A stretch of DNA of 64,000 nt from S5-327 sp965116015 (GCA_965116015.1 OZ220477.1:2294001-2358000), one strand, 5' to 3'; positions 33,176 to 42,293 are shown, counted from the first letter of the stretch. Notes: generated from the sequence alone by a model not told the origin. Numbers and translations are program-made.

Positions 33176-33847
33176 TCAACTTTGCCCCTGACACGCCTCC
33201 GCGCCTTTAGCCGCCTCCTGCGAGACGGCAGCCCCACATTTCGAATTCGCCGAAAAGTCGGTCTCCCCTCCCCACTCTCCAATTAGGGTCACATAATCGC
33301 CGGCGTTGATATGTTGCCGAATGCTGGTGTCGTCGTAGTAGCAATAGACACTCGCTATAGCACCGTGCACCCTGTTGGAGAAGGGGTTCTTGAGTATCCA
33401 GTCGCCGCCGCTCAGTTCCACGTACTCATGCTCGATGGATACAACGGTCCCGGTAACGCGGAGAAGCTGGCCGCCGTTATCTGCGAACTTGTAGAGCTTG
33501 TCTGCGTTGAACTTGTTGGCGCTATACGCATCTAGCACCTGGGTAGCTGACACTTCGAGCAGAGGAAGAGGCGCAGGCGTAGGAGTAGCCGTAGCTGCAG
33601 GAACAGGAGTAGCCGTAGGAGCAGGGGTAGCCGTGGCTGCAGGAGCAAGAGTAGCCGTAGGCCCCGCTTCGCCGCAGGCGACTGCGCCTAACATCCCTAC
33701 CAAGACCAGAATGAGCGCGCCGATTACAAAAACGGATGGCTTTCGACCAACTGTGGCTTGGCTTTTCTCAACACGGGAGCCTTCGATCACTTCCCGCGCG
33801 ACTGCTTGCGCTTGCTTCTCTCTGCGTGAGTCTTCTTGTCCGTTCAT
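33176..33847 (-). CDS. Membrane-anchored OB-fold (tRNA_anti-like) protein, possible lipoprotein
   Basis: The 223-residue protein has a charged N-terminal cytoplasmic part (about 1-36), one membrane helix (about 38-58) ending in GAVACG, which could be a lipobox, then a Thr/Ala/Pro linker (about 60-92) and a C-terminal domain. That domain has the pattern LEVSATQVLDAYSANKF...RVTGTVVSIE of the tRNA_anti-like OB-fold family, of unknown substrate. Base composition is AT-richer than its neighbours. Its ribosome site AAGGGGG (8 bases before the ATG) can be paired away by an upstream CCCCCTTGT, suggesting RNA-level control. Confidence 0.7.
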   Translation of the reverse strand: MNGQEDSRREKQAQAVAREVIEGSRVEKSQATVGRKPSVFVIGALILVLVGMLGAVACGEAGPTATLAPAATATPAPTATPVPAATATPTPAPLPLLEVSATQVLDAYSANKFNADKLYKFADNGGQLLRVTGTVVSIEHEYVELSGGDWILKNPFSNRVHGAIASVYCYYDDTSIRQHINAGDYVTLIGEWGGETDFSANSKCGAAVSQEAAKGAEACQGQS

Positions 33848-34010
33848 GCAAGGAACCCCCTTGTGCGGCGTGAGATGAGGCGCTTGCCACAGTCGCCGTC
33901 TCGATTGCGTGAACCGACAAGGGGGCGGATGCCCCCATCTACTAACGCCTACGGGTTCACGCAGCGGGTGCTTAGAGGCCCTGCGAGTGTCGGACGACTG
34001 TGGCGATGTC
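33848..34010 (-). ncRNA. Structured 5' leader with nested helices and possible ribosome-site sequestration
   Basis: Three nested perfect inverted repeats are visible: CCACAGTCG (33887-33895) with CGACTGTGG (33995-34003), GCGTGAACC (33907-33915) with GGTTCACGC (33954-33962), and GGGGGC (33921-33926) with GCCCCC (33931-33936). On the minus-strand RNA the right arm of the inner hairpin continues as CCCCCUUGU, which is exactly complementary over 9 bases to ACAAGGGGG (33852-33860), the ribosome site of the gene at 33847. Inner hairpin and anti-ribosome-site helix exclude each other. A TATAGCAT-like -10 lies at about 34012-34019. This is a switch-like layout; I recognise no known riboswitch class. 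Confidence 0.6.
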
Positions 34011-34077
34011 TATGCTATATCAGCGCGCCGGAAAGCGCAAGCCGACGGCGGTTCAGGAGAACGCGAGGCGCAGGGCA

Positions 34078-34217
34078 GGGAAGCTCCCCCCAACTAAGCT
34101 GAGGCGCTCGCGGCAACGACCGCGGGCGGGGAGCTCCGCCCTATCAAGCCGATGCAACGTGCGATGTGGCAGCAACCCCGGCGAGGCGCGGGAAGAGCCC
34201 CCGCTAGAAGGCCATGA
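34078..34217. repeat. Three-copy degenerate repeat at the EamA gene 3' end
   Basis: GGGAAGCTCCCCCCAACTAA at 34078, GGGGAGCTCCGCCCTATCAA at 34128 and GGGAAGAGCCCCCGCTAGAA at 34190 are related (spacings 50 and 62). The last copy contains the stop codon of the EamA transporter gene. The first two contain near-palindromic GGRAGCTCC. Confidence 0.6.
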
Positions 34218-35091
34218 CGACGACGCCTAGCGTTACGAGCGCTGCGGAGCTCCAGCGCGCGCGGGCCTCGCCGAGCGACGCGCGCGCCTCGAACATCCGT
34301 CGCAGGCTCAGCCCCGTCGCCGCCATCCACAGCAGCAGGAGGACAGGCCGCGTCGACATAATCGCGGAGCTCAACGACACCGGCCCCTGCTCGATCGCGG
34401 TCAGCCCTGTCCAGAACGCGATGACCATGGGGGCTTGCGCCAGCAGTACTGCAAGGAGGGCTTGCCGGGTCCGCAGCGCGGCCACGACCTGCTCCGCGAC
34501 CGAGATCCGCGCGAAAGCGGCGATGCAGGGGAATGCGCAGAACCACGAGATTGCGTACATCTGCCACACGGTAACTTGACCGGACGCCGACTTCGCAAGC
34601 ACGGAGTAGAGGGCAATCCCGAACGCCGCGGTCACCACAGCGGCGACTGAACGGTCGAGCGCCAGCCGCTTGCCGGGGAGCGTCTGGCTGAACGCGGCGA
34701 TGAGCACGCCCGCCACCACCATCAGCCCCGCGCCCCACTTCAGAGGCGTGAGCGTCTCGCCGAGCGCCAGCATCGCCATCGCCATCACGAACAGCGGATA
34801 GGCGTCGAGCACGGGGATGATGCGCGAAACGTCGGTGGAACGGCGAAGCGCGTACGCCGAGAGCAACTGAATGCCAACGTGCACGAAGCCGGCAAGCGCC
34901 ATTGCCCCCACGCCCCATGAGAGCCAGTCGGGCGGGGAGATGATCAGGATTGCGGTTGCAAGAACGAAGTGAGCGGCGGTGGCGATCGCCGAGAATTCCA
35001 CTGCGCCAACATGGTTGAGGGCGCGCTTCTGCAAGAGAGCGTAGGCGGTGAACGCCGCTGCGGATGCTAAAGAAAGTACGATCCAGTCCAT
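34204..35091 (-). CDS. EamA/DMT-family transporter
   Basis: The 295-residue protein has ten predicted membrane helices as two EamA repeats (about 1-130 and 145-290). It has the usual helix-4/5 segment DVSRIIPVLDAYPLFVM followed by LGETLTPLKW in the first half and SLSSAIMSTRPVLLLLW in the second. Drug/metabolite family exporters move small organic compounds; the substrate is not predictable. It terminates without any C-terminal tail inside a repeat unit. Confidence 0.8.
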   Translation of the reverse strand: MDWIVLSLASAAAFTAYALLQKRALNHVGAVEFSAIATAAHFVLATAILIISPPDWLSWGVGAMALAGFVHVGIQLLSAYALRRSTDVSRIIPVLDAYPLFVMAMAMLALGETLTPLKWGAGLMVVAGVLIAAFSQTLPGKRLALDRSVAAVVTAAFGIALYSVLAKSASGQVTVWQMYAISWFCAFPCIAAFARISVAEQVVAALRTRQALLAVLLAQAPMVIAFWTGLTAIEQGPVSLSSAIMSTRPVLLLLWMAATGLSLRRMFEARASLGEARARWSSAALVTLGVVVMAF

Positions 35092-35250
35092 CTCAATCCC
35101 TCAGTCCCTCATCTCTCAGTTCCTCTGTTCCGCGCCCGGCGTCCGCCTGTCGACAAGAACAAGCGCCCGCATCCCGTAAGCTCAATTGCTCCCTCTGACG
35201 CCTCGATTCAGCCGGGCTGGCGGACGCGCTCTCGTCCGCCGCGTCAACCA

Positions 35251-35568
35251 CTAAGCGCTGTCTTCAGTTGCTGTTGTTGATTCGTTCTGTTGGTTATCGT
35301 TCTCCTCGCTCGTGGCGGTCTGTCCCTGAGCTTCCAGCTGGAGGATCACCAGAATGCCAGCGTAGTTCACGCCTTGGTCCGATAACTCGGCGGCGCGTCT
35401 GATCAAAGCAAGATCCGCGTCCGAGTACCGCCTCGTCCCGCCCTCCGTGCGCTCAGGGTCGAGGATGCTGGCGGACTCGAAAGCGCGGAGCTTGTGCTCC
35501 GGGACCCCCGTGAGCTCGGAGGCCACACTGATGGAGTACTTCCCGACATTAGCATCTGCCTCTGTCAT
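35251..35568 (-). CDS. MerR-family regulator, HspR-like
   Basis: The 105-residue protein has a winged-helix MerR domain: YSISVASELTGVPEHKLRAFE (read as YSISVASELTGV and HKLRAFE, about 11-31), then RRYSDADLALIRRAAELSDQGV and ILQLE. This is the HspR style of heat-shock repressors. A Gln/Asn/Glu-rich tail follows. The Met at 35568 is chosen: a -10 TAGAAT lies 7 bases before it with a -35 TTGCAT 17 bases further, so the mRNA is probably leaderless. The palindrome CTAGAATTTCTAG overlaps the -10 and the transcription start, which would allow autorepression. It is divergent from htrA. Confidence 0.75.
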   Translation of the reverse strand: MTEADANVGKYSISVASELTGVPEHKLRAFESASILDPERTEGGTRRYSDADLALIRRAAELSDQGVNYAGILVILQLEAQGQTATSEENDNQQNESTTATEDSA

Positions 35569-35604
35569 ACTAGAAATTCTAGCTACGGCAGTAAGATTAT
35601 GCAA
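35569..35604 (-). promoter_or_regulatory. Promoter and palindromic operator of the HspR-like gene
   Basis: Minus strand: TTGCAT (35599-35604), 17-base spacer, TAGAAT (35576-35581), then 7 bases to the ATG. The palindrome CTAGAATTTCTAG (about 35570-35582) covers the -10 box. Confidence 0.65.
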
Positions 35605-35824
35605 GTGGTTATCACTGCATTTTACCACTTCATTCAACTGAAAATCTCAATGGAATCACTAGAAAACCTCCCAGACTACCCTCTGCAGCCGCTTCACCTT
35701 GGGAGGCACAGGCTGGGAACTGCGGCGTTTCTGCAAGCAGCGGAACGTTTGGCCGCTCATCGCCGCCTCTCTGCCGCAGGGCGCGGCTGCAAGGTTGCGG
35801 GAGCGGTTGCGATAAACTGCTGAA

Positions 35825-36979
35825 ATGCGGAACCGCGTTCCCCCCGTCATCCTTGCCGCTTGCGCAGTGGCCGCCCTGGCGTCCGTGGCGTCCGGTTGCG
35901 CAGGCGCGCCCGCCCCAACGCCAGCGCCGGAGGAGGACGCTGCGCGCCTCGCGGCAGACGCTGGCCTGAGCGTCGTCCCCGTCCCCGGCGGCTCGGAGAA
36001 TGGCGGAACGCCCGCTCCGCCCGGTTCCGCCGCGCTGATTGGTGGCTCGCTGCCGGATGTCGCAGGCGTCGTTGCGCGCGTCAGCCCCGCGGTCGTGCAG
36101 GTCGTCGCCACCGTGCCGCGGACGAACATCTTCGGGCAGGAGAGCGTTGGGGCGTCGCAGGGGTCGGGCGTTTTCTTCGACGAGCGAGGCTACATACTGA
36201 CGAACAACCACGTCGTCGACGGCGCGACGGCGGTCGAGGTCGTCCTGGCGAGCCGGGAGCATATCGAGGCGGATGTCGTCGGCGTCGACCCGAGCACCGA
36301 TCTCGCCGTGTTGCGGGTTGATCTGGAGGATGTCGGCGAGGTGGTGGTCGCGCCGCTGAAACCGACGAGCTCGATGCGCCCCGGCGAGTGGGTGATCGCC
36401 ATCGGGAGCCCGCTGGGATTTCAAAGCTCCGTAACGGTTGGAGTCGTGAGCGCGATGGGACGCTCGCTCGACATCGACGCCACAACGCGGCTGCATGACC
36501 TGCTGCAGACGGATGCGGTGATCAACCCGGGCAATAGCGGCGGACCGCTGCTGAACTTGCAGGGCGAGGTCATCGGCATCAACACCGCGATTATCCGGGG
36601 CGCCGACGGCATCGGATTCGCAATCAGCATGGAGACCGCGATGCCGGTGTCGGCGCAGCTCATCGAGAACGGCAAGGTGATTCGTCCGCGCCTGGGCGTA
36701 GTGATCCAGGACCTCACGTCCGCGTCGGCGATAGAGCGAGGCTTGGCGACGCACGAGGGCATCCTCGTCGTGTCGCTGGCGCCGGACGGTCCCGCGGAGC
36801 GCGCCGGCATCCAGACCGACGACGTAATCGTGCAGATTGACGACGCGCCGATCGCGACGACTGCGGAGCTCGTGCGCTTGCTGCTCACGGATTACGAGGT
36901 GGGAGACGTCGTGCGAGTCACCGTGGCGCGTTCAGCCATCTACCTAACGTTCGACGTAACGCTGGAGGAGGTCGAGTAG
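35825..36979 (+). CDS. htrA: HtrA/DegP-family serine protease lipoprotein
   Basis: The 384-residue protein is an envelope protease-chaperone. A signal peptide ends in ASVASGC, a good lipobox. The trypsin-like domain carries His in TNNHVVDG (about 126-133), Asp in STDLAVLRV (about 157-165) and Ser in NPGNSGGPL (about 235-243). A single PDZ domain follows (about 280-380). It has no Shine-Dalgarno; TAAACT at 35813-35818 is 6 bases before the ATG, the leaderless pattern. The divergent HspR-like repressor gene suggests heat- or envelope-stress control. Confidence 0.9.
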   Translation: MRNRVPPVILAACAVAALASVASGCAGAPAPTPAPEEDAARLAADAGLSVVPVPGGSENGGTPAPPGSAALIGGSLPDVAGVVARVSPAVVQVVATVPRTNIFGQESVGASQGSGVFFDERGYILTNNHVVDGATAVEVVLASREHIEADVVGVDPSTDLAVLRVDLEDVGEVVVAPLKPTSSMRPGEWVIAIGSPLGFQSSVTVGVVSAMGRSLDIDATTRLHDLLQTDAVINPGNSGGPLLNLQGEVIGINTAIIRGADGIGFAISMETAMPVSAQLIENGKVIRPRLGVVIQDLTSASAIERGLATHEGILVVSLAPDGPAERAGIQTDDVIVQIDDAPIATTAELVRLLLTDYEVGDVVRVTVARSAIYLTFDVTLEEVE

Positions 36980-37065
36980 GAGCTCCTCCGCCGCTACGCT
37001 CGCAGCGGAAACGAGAGGGCGCGCCGGCGGCGCGAGGATGCCCCGCAGCGCGATAGTATTGCTCC

Positions 37066-38667
37066 GTGAACAACGTTGAACTGATTGTCCGTATGCTCGA
37101 GCGCGCCGGGGCGCGGTGGGTGTTCGGCGTGCCGAGCGGCCCCGTGCTCCCCCTGATCGAGGCGCTGCGGAACAGCAGCGGCGTCGACTTCGTTCTGACC
37201 GCGAGCGAGACATCCGCCGGCTTTATGGCGGAGACGATCGGACGCCTGACCGGCGTTCCAGGCGTTTGCGTGTCGACGGTGGGGCCAGGCGCCACGAACC
37301 TGGCGACAGGAGTGGGCGGCGCCTTCCTGGATCGGTCGCCTGTCATCGCGATCACCTGCGACTATGCGACGCGCCTGATGGGGCGCCGGACGCAGATGTG
37401 GATCGACCATCAGGCGCTGTTCGCCCCCATCACAAAGGCGTCTATCCGCGTCGACGAGGGCGACGTCGCCGGCGCGCTCGCCCGGGCATTCCGCATCGCA
37501 ACGAGCGAGTCGCCAGGCCCTGTTCACCTCGACATCCCGGAGGATGTGGGGATCGCGTCCGCAACCGAGGACGCGATTGCGCCGCCGCCGCCCGACCGGG
37601 CGCCCCCTCCGCCGGCGGCGCTGGCCACGAACGTGCAGCGTCTGCTCGATCGCGCTCAACGTCCAATGGTCGCGGTGGGGCTTGCGTTCACGCGCGCGCG
37701 CCGCCCGGAGCGTCTCCTGCGCTTCATCGAAGCGCAGCGCATCCCGTGGACTGCGACGCTGCACGCCAAAGGGTTCCTGCCTGATTCGCACACAGCCAAT
37801 CTTGGCGTGATGGGGCGGGCGCGCCGCACTGACGTGCAGCAGATGATTGATCAGGCAGACCTGATTATCGCAGTGGGGTTCGACCCTGTGGAGATTGACT
37901 ACGAGGACTGGGCGAAGTCAACGCCGGTTGCGCATCTCAGCCCCGACGCGGCGCAGCCTGGCGAGCGGGTCAACCTCGCGTACGAGGCCGCAGGCGACAT
38001 CGACGCCATCATCGAGGCGCTGGGAACTGTCGCGCCTGTTCCCAACCGCTGGACGCCTGCCGAATGGGCGGAGCACCGCAGCCGGCTTGCTTCCGCCCTA
38101 CGCCCTCCCGCTAGCGCGATGGCCGCCCACCATGCGCTCGACGAGCTCCGCGCATTGCTCCCCGGCGACGCAATCATCGCTTACGACGTTGGAGCGCACA
38201 CACACCAGATCGCTACGCAATGGGCGACCGACCACCCTCACTCGGCGATAGCCACCAACGGGTGGTCGTCGATGGGGTACGGGATGCCGGCGGCCTACGC
38301 CGCCAAACTCGCGCGCCCCGATAGGACGGTCGTCGGGATCGTGGGCGACGGCTGCTTCCAGATGACCGTCGGCGAGCTTGCGACGGCGCGGCGCTTGGGG
38401 CTCCCCGCGCCGATTGTGGTGCTGAACGACGGCTGGCTGAGCTTGATGAAAGTGAAGCAGGAGCGCTCCGCCTTTGGATCGTCCGGAGCGTTCCTGGGGG
38501 AGCGCGCAGCCCCGCCGGAGCGCTACTTCGGCGTTCCTGTCCGCGCGGCGGAAACGGCGGAAGCGCTCCGCGACGCGCTCGGCTGGGCGCTCTCGCTCGA
38601 CGGCCCAAGCGTCGTGGAGGCGCGCATCGACCCTGCGCCCTACTCCCAGACTGTGTTCGACGTGTAA
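37066..38667 (+). CDS. Thiamine-diphosphate-dependent enzyme, acetolactate synthase-like
   Basis: The 533-residue protein has the three-domain POX/AHAS layout: N-terminal pyrimidine-binding domain with the activating Glu in ASETSAGFMAE (about 43), a central Rossmann-like domain (about 185-320), and a C-terminal diphosphate-binding domain with GDG...ND (GDGCFQMTV and VVLNDG, about 427-460). Relatives include acetolactate synthase, benzoylformate decarboxylase and oxalyl-CoA decarboxylase. No regulatory subunit is adjacent, so a biosynthetic ilvB role is doubtful. GTG start with TAGTAT at 37054-37059, 6 bases upstream, and no ribosome site, again leaderless. Confidence 0.82.
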   Translation: MNNVELIVRMLERAGARWVFGVPSGPVLPLIEALRNSSGVDFVLTASETSAGFMAETIGRLTGVPGVCVSTVGPGATNLATGVGGAFLDRSPVIAITCDYATRLMGRRTQMWIDHQALFAPITKASIRVDEGDVAGALARAFRIATSESPGPVHLDIPEDVGIASATEDAIAPPPPDRAPPPPAALATNVQRLLDRAQRPMVAVGLAFTRARRPERLLRFIEAQRIPWTATLHAKGFLPDSHTANLGVMGRARRTDVQQMIDQADLIIAVGFDPVEIDYEDWAKSTPVAHLSPDAAQPGERVNLAYEAAGDIDAIIEALGTVAPVPNRWTPAEWAEHRSRLASALRPPASAMAAHHALDELRALLPGDAIIAYDVGAHTHQIATQWATDHPHSAIATNGWSSMGYGMPAAYAAKLARPDRTVVGIVGDGCFQMTVGELATARRLGLPAPIVVLNDGWLSLMKVKQERSAFGSSGAFLGERAAPPERYFGVPVRAAETAEALRDALGWALSLDGPSVVEARIDPAPYSQTVFDV

Positions 38668-38670
38668 CCG

Positions 38671-40887
38671 ATGAGCTCCCGCCAAGCATCGCTGCTCGCG
38701 CTCCTCAAGGAGCGCTTCGGCCACGACCGGTTCCGCCCGCTGCAGGAAGAGATTATCGCCAACGTGCTGGGAGGCGGCGATAGCCTCGTGCTGATGCCCA
38801 CAGGCGGCGGCAAGTCGCTGTGCTACCAGCTTCCCGCGCTCGCCTTCCCGGGCGTCACCCTCGTCGTCTCGCCGCTGATCGCGCTGATGAAAGACCAGGT
38901 GGACGCGCTGAACGCGAAGGGCGTCGCCGCCGATTTCATCAATAGCGCTCTCTCTTCGCGGGAGATCGAAGGCGTGCAGGCAAGAACGCGGCAGGGAAAC
39001 GTGAAGCTGCTCTACGCGGCCCCGGAGCGGATCGCGATGCCCGGGTTCGTTCGATTCTTGCAGAGCTTGAATCTCAGCCTCATCGCCATCGACGAAGCGC
39101 ACTGCATCTCGGAATGGGGGCACGAGTTCCGCCCCGATTACCGCAACCTGCGGCAGCTGCGCGAGGAGTTCCCCGCCATCCCCGTCATCGCGCTCACCGC
39201 CACCGCCACAGAACGGGTGCGGCAGGACATCATAGACCAGCTCCGCTTGCGGCAGGGACGCGTATTCGCGTCCAGCTTCAACCGCGACAACCTCGTGTAC
39301 TCGGCGATTCCCAAGAGAGAGTCCTGGGAGCAGCTCACGGCGCTGCTGCGGCAGTGCGACGGGCAATCCGCCATCGTCTACTGCTTCTCGCGGCAGGAGA
39401 CCGAAGACCTGTCCGCCCGGCTGAACGCCGGAGGATTCCAGGCGCTTCCCTATCATGCAGGACTCGAACCTCACGTCCGCCGCCGCGCTCAGGAGGCGTT
39501 CCTGAGCGGAGACACGCCGATCATCGTTGCGACGATCGCTTTCGGAATGGGGATCGACAAGCCCGACATCCGGCTGGTGGCTCACTACAGCATGCCGAAA
39601 TCGATCGAGGGTTACTATCAGGAAACGGGGCGCGCAGGGAGGGATGGCGCTCCAAGCAAGTGCGTGCTCTTCTACTCTTACAGCGACAAGCGCCGGCAGG
39701 ACTACTTCATCGACCAGATTGAGGACGCGACGGAGCAGCAGAACGCGCGGCGGCGGCTTGCCAGAATGATGGAGTACGCCAGGCTGCCCGTTTGCCGCCG
39801 CCGCGCCTTGCTCGCGTACTTCGGGGAGCAGTGGCCGCATGACAACTGCGGAGCATGCGACGTGTGCCTCGACAGCAGGGAAGAGTACGACGCCACGGAG
39901 ATTGCCCAGAAGATTCTCTCGGCGGTTGCGCGGACAGGCGGGCGTTTCGGCGCGCGCTACATCTTTCAGGTGCTGACCGGCAGCAAAGAGGAGGCGCTGC
40001 TCGAACGCGGCCACGACTCGTTGAGCGTCTACGGAATCGCCCGCGGCGTCAGGAGAGAGGAGATCCTGGAGATTGTCGGGCATCTGGTTGCGAGAGGCCT
40101 GCTCGCGCGCACCAACGACAAGTACGAGACGCTGTCGCTCGCCCCTGAGGGCTGGGAATTCCTCAAGGAGCGTCAGCCGCTGACGCTCCCCCGCCCCGCT
40201 CTGGCGCCGTACAGACGCGAGAGCCGCTCCCGGCGCGCAACTTCCGACAACGCGGCATACGACCAGGGCCTCTTCGACAAGCTGCGCGCGCTGCGAAGGC
40301 GCTTGGCGGACGCCGAGGGAGTCCCCCCGTTCGTCGTGTTCAGCGACGCCGCTCTGCGTCAGATGGCCGCCGCCGTTCCACGCAGTCCTGAGGAGTTTCT
40401 CCAGGTTCCGGGCGTGGGCCCGACGAAGCTCGAGCGGTACGGCGCGCAGTTCGTCGAGGCGATATGCGGCCACGCAGGGAAGAGCGCGCCGCCGGCGGCG
40501 CCGGAGCCTTCGCAGCCGGCTGAGGAGCGCCGCGACGGAATCGCTCCTGGCGTACACACGAGGCAAGCGCTGGGAGGCACATACTACGAAACGGAGACTC
40601 TCTTGCGTCAGAGGCTGCCTATCGCCGAGATTGCGCGCCGGCGGGAGCGATCTGAGGGGACGATAATCGGCCAGCTGGAGCGTCTGGCCGACGCGGGCGA
40701 GCCCCTGGAGCTTGCGCATCTGCTTCCCGGCGGCGACGCGCTCCGGGAGATTGAGCAGGCGTTCGCGCTATGCGGCAGCGCCTTTGTCCGTCCGGTGTGG
40801 GAGTACTTCGAGGGTCGGATCGACTACGGCGTTCTGCGCCTTGCGCGCGTTCATCTCCGGCAGCAGGGGAAGCTCCCGGAAGGCTAG
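38671..40887 (+). CDS. recQ: ATP-dependent DNA helicase RecQ
   Basis: The 738-residue helicase has Walker A PTGGGKSLCYQ (about 43-53), the DEAH box AIDEAHCISEWGH (about 135-147), motif V/VI with YYQETGRAGRDG (about 318-329), the zinc-binding RQC region (Cys in NCGACDVC, about 390-397), an RQC winged helix, an HRDC domain (about 525-600) and a C-terminal HTH_40-like winged helix (about 630-730). It unwinds DNA 3'-5' in recombination and repair. It starts 3 bases after the ThDP enzyme gene on the same strand. Confidence 0.95.
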   Translation: MSSRQASLLALLKERFGHDRFRPLQEEIIANVLGGGDSLVLMPTGGGKSLCYQLPALAFPGVTLVVSPLIALMKDQVDALNAKGVAADFINSALSSREIEGVQARTRQGNVKLLYAAPERIAMPGFVRFLQSLNLSLIAIDEAHCISEWGHEFRPDYRNLRQLREEFPAIPVIALTATATERVRQDIIDQLRLRQGRVFASSFNRDNLVYSAIPKRESWEQLTALLRQCDGQSAIVYCFSRQETEDLSARLNAGGFQALPYHAGLEPHVRRRAQEAFLSGDTPIIVATIAFGMGIDKPDIRLVAHYSMPKSIEGYYQETGRAGRDGAPSKCVLFYSYSDKRRQDYFIDQIEDATEQQNARRRLARMMEYARLPVCRRRALLAYFGEQWPHDNCGACDVCLDSREEYDATEIAQKILSAVARTGGRFGARYIFQVLTGSKEEALLERGHDSLSVYGIARGVRREEILEIVGHLVARGLLARTNDKYETLSLAPEGWEFLKERQPLTLPRPALAPYRRESRSRRATSDNAAYDQGLFDKLRALRRRLADAEGVPPFVVFSDAALRQMAAAVPRSPEEFLQVPGVGPTKLERYGAQFVEAICGHAGKSAPPAAPEPSQPAEERRDGIAPGVHTRQALGGTYYETETLLRQRLPIAEIARRRERSEGTIIGQLERLADAGEPLELAHLLPGGDALREIEQAFALCGSAFVRPVWEYFEGRIDYGVLRLARVHLRQQGKLPEG

Positions 40888-40916
40888 GGATGTTCAGCAT
40901 TCCTGGCTGGGCGGAA

Positions 40917-42293
40917 TCAAGGCAGCTCCGGCTTCGGGGCGCCCGTGTCCGCGATCGGCGTTGGGTTCACGTAGAGCGCCTTCACCAGGAAGAGAGCCGT
41001 CAGGAACGAGTCCGTCACGATTCCGAGGGCGAAGAGCATCATCACGCTCTCGAAGGTCGGCTCCCAGATTCCGGACACGTACAGCAGGAATGCCGCAACG
41101 TAGACGGAGCCGTTCGTGATAATCGACTGGTAGGCAAGGTATTTCGTGAGCCCCAGTCCGTAGAAGAAGCTGTCCATCACGATGTTGAACGACAGCAGAA
41201 TGTAGGGTACTAGCAGTATTCCGAACGCTGTAGTCGCCCACTTCACAGTCTCCTGATCGTTGCTCAGCACATTGGCGAAACTGCTGAACAGAGGGGTTAT
41301 CGCAATCCACGCAACCATTATCCCTGTGGTGATTATCATGGAGGACCGCCAGAGATTCCGAACGCGCCCGATGTCGTGGGAAGCGTTGGCGACAAGCGCT
41401 TTGGCGGAGTCGCTCAGCGCAAGGACAGGAACGAGCATAAAGCTCCAGAGGATCTGAATAGCGAGGTAGTAGCCTCCGATTTCAGTTGAACCGATAGTGT
41501 TTACGATGCGGATTATCATGAAAAAATAGAACATATTCCGCACGAGGCTATCTGTCCCGCTGCCCAGTCCTACTCGCAAGTACGTGCGCATATCGGTGAA
41601 TGACGGGAGCGTTCTAAGCTCGCCGAGAGGAACGTTCTTGGCGCGGATCAACAGCGCGACGCCAACCAGAAACAGCGCTAGGCTCGCCAGAAGGGTGGCC
41701 CAGCCAACTCCTACAACGTCGGCTTGCAGCGAGAACGCGAATCCTCCGAAGAAGAGCGTGTCGAGCAGGAAACGGAAGACGACGTTGGCGATCGCCATAA
41801 TGAAGACGAGGCTGCGCAGGCCGAGCGATTCGAACAGAACGATTATCGCCGCTGCAAGCACGGTAAATGGGACGCTAGCGATGCTGATTCCCAGGAATGC
41901 TCGCGTCTGATCCTGGATGTCGGGAGGCGTTCCGATCAAGGCAATGAAAGCGTCCCGAAAAACGAATACGCCGGCGGAGAAGACGAGCGAAGCGAGGAAG
42001 ATGAACGTGAAGACGCTCTTTGTCCTGTCGAACTGCGCCGCTGTCGAGCTGCGTATTTGGGAGCCTAAGAAGAAGAAGATCGCGAGGACGCTAGCCTCCT
42101 GAAACACCTCGACGACAAGGCCTACGAACTGCCACTGCGAGACGATAGCGAGGCTGCTTGTGTCGGGGAGCTCATTTCCGATGAGGCGCACCCTGTACAG
42201 CTGGTAGATGCTTGGCAGGCCAAGGAACAGCAGTATGAACAGAAAGAGGCGCCAGTCCCAAGCCTTGAGATAACGCCGAACATATTCCTGCAT
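40917..42293 (-). CDS. MATE-family efflux transporter
   Basis: The 458-residue protein has 12 predicted membrane helices and the general MATE layout of two six-helix bundles (IGNELPDTSSLAIVSQWQ near the start; VGLGSGTDSLVRNMFYFF opening the second half). Family members export cationic compounds using Na or H gradients. The gene is AT-richer than its surroundings and uses codons such as ATA-free but AT-ending triplets more often, so it may have been acquired. AGGAG lies 4 bases before the ATG. It is convergent with recQ, 30 bases apart. Confidence 0.8.
   Translation of the reverse strand: MQEYVRRYLKAWDWRLFLFILLFLGLPSIYQLYRVRLIGNELPDTSSLAIVSQWQFVGLVVEVFQEASVLAIFFFLGSQIRSSTAAQFDRTKSVFTFIFLASLVFSAGVFVFRDAFIALIGTPPDIQDQTRAFLGISIASVPFTVLAAAIIVLFESLGLRSLVFIMAIANVVFRFLLDTLFFGGFAFSLQADVVGVGWATLLASLALFLVGVALLIRAKNVPLGELRTLPSFTDMRTYLRVGLGSGTDSLVRNMFYFFMIIRIVNTIGSTEIGGYYLAIQILWSFMLVPVLALSDSAKALVANASHDIGRVRNLWRSSMIITTGIMVAWIAITPLFSSFANVLSNDQETVKWATTAFGILLVPYILLSFNIVMDSFFYGLGLTKYLAYQSIITNGSVYVAAFLLYVSGIWEPTFESVMMLFALGIVTDSFLTALFLVKALYVNPTPIADTGAPKPELP

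Noticed and set aside
33888..34010. Integron attC site or transposon end as explanation of the nested inverted repeats
   Set aside because: No integrase-type core sites, no flanking target duplication and no transposase; the match to the downstream ribosome site favours an RNA function.
38098..40719. Long open frame antisense to recQ and the ThDP enzyme gene
   Set aside because: Same high-GC artefact; it crosses the boundary of two real genes and shows low-complexity Arg/His/Leu composition.
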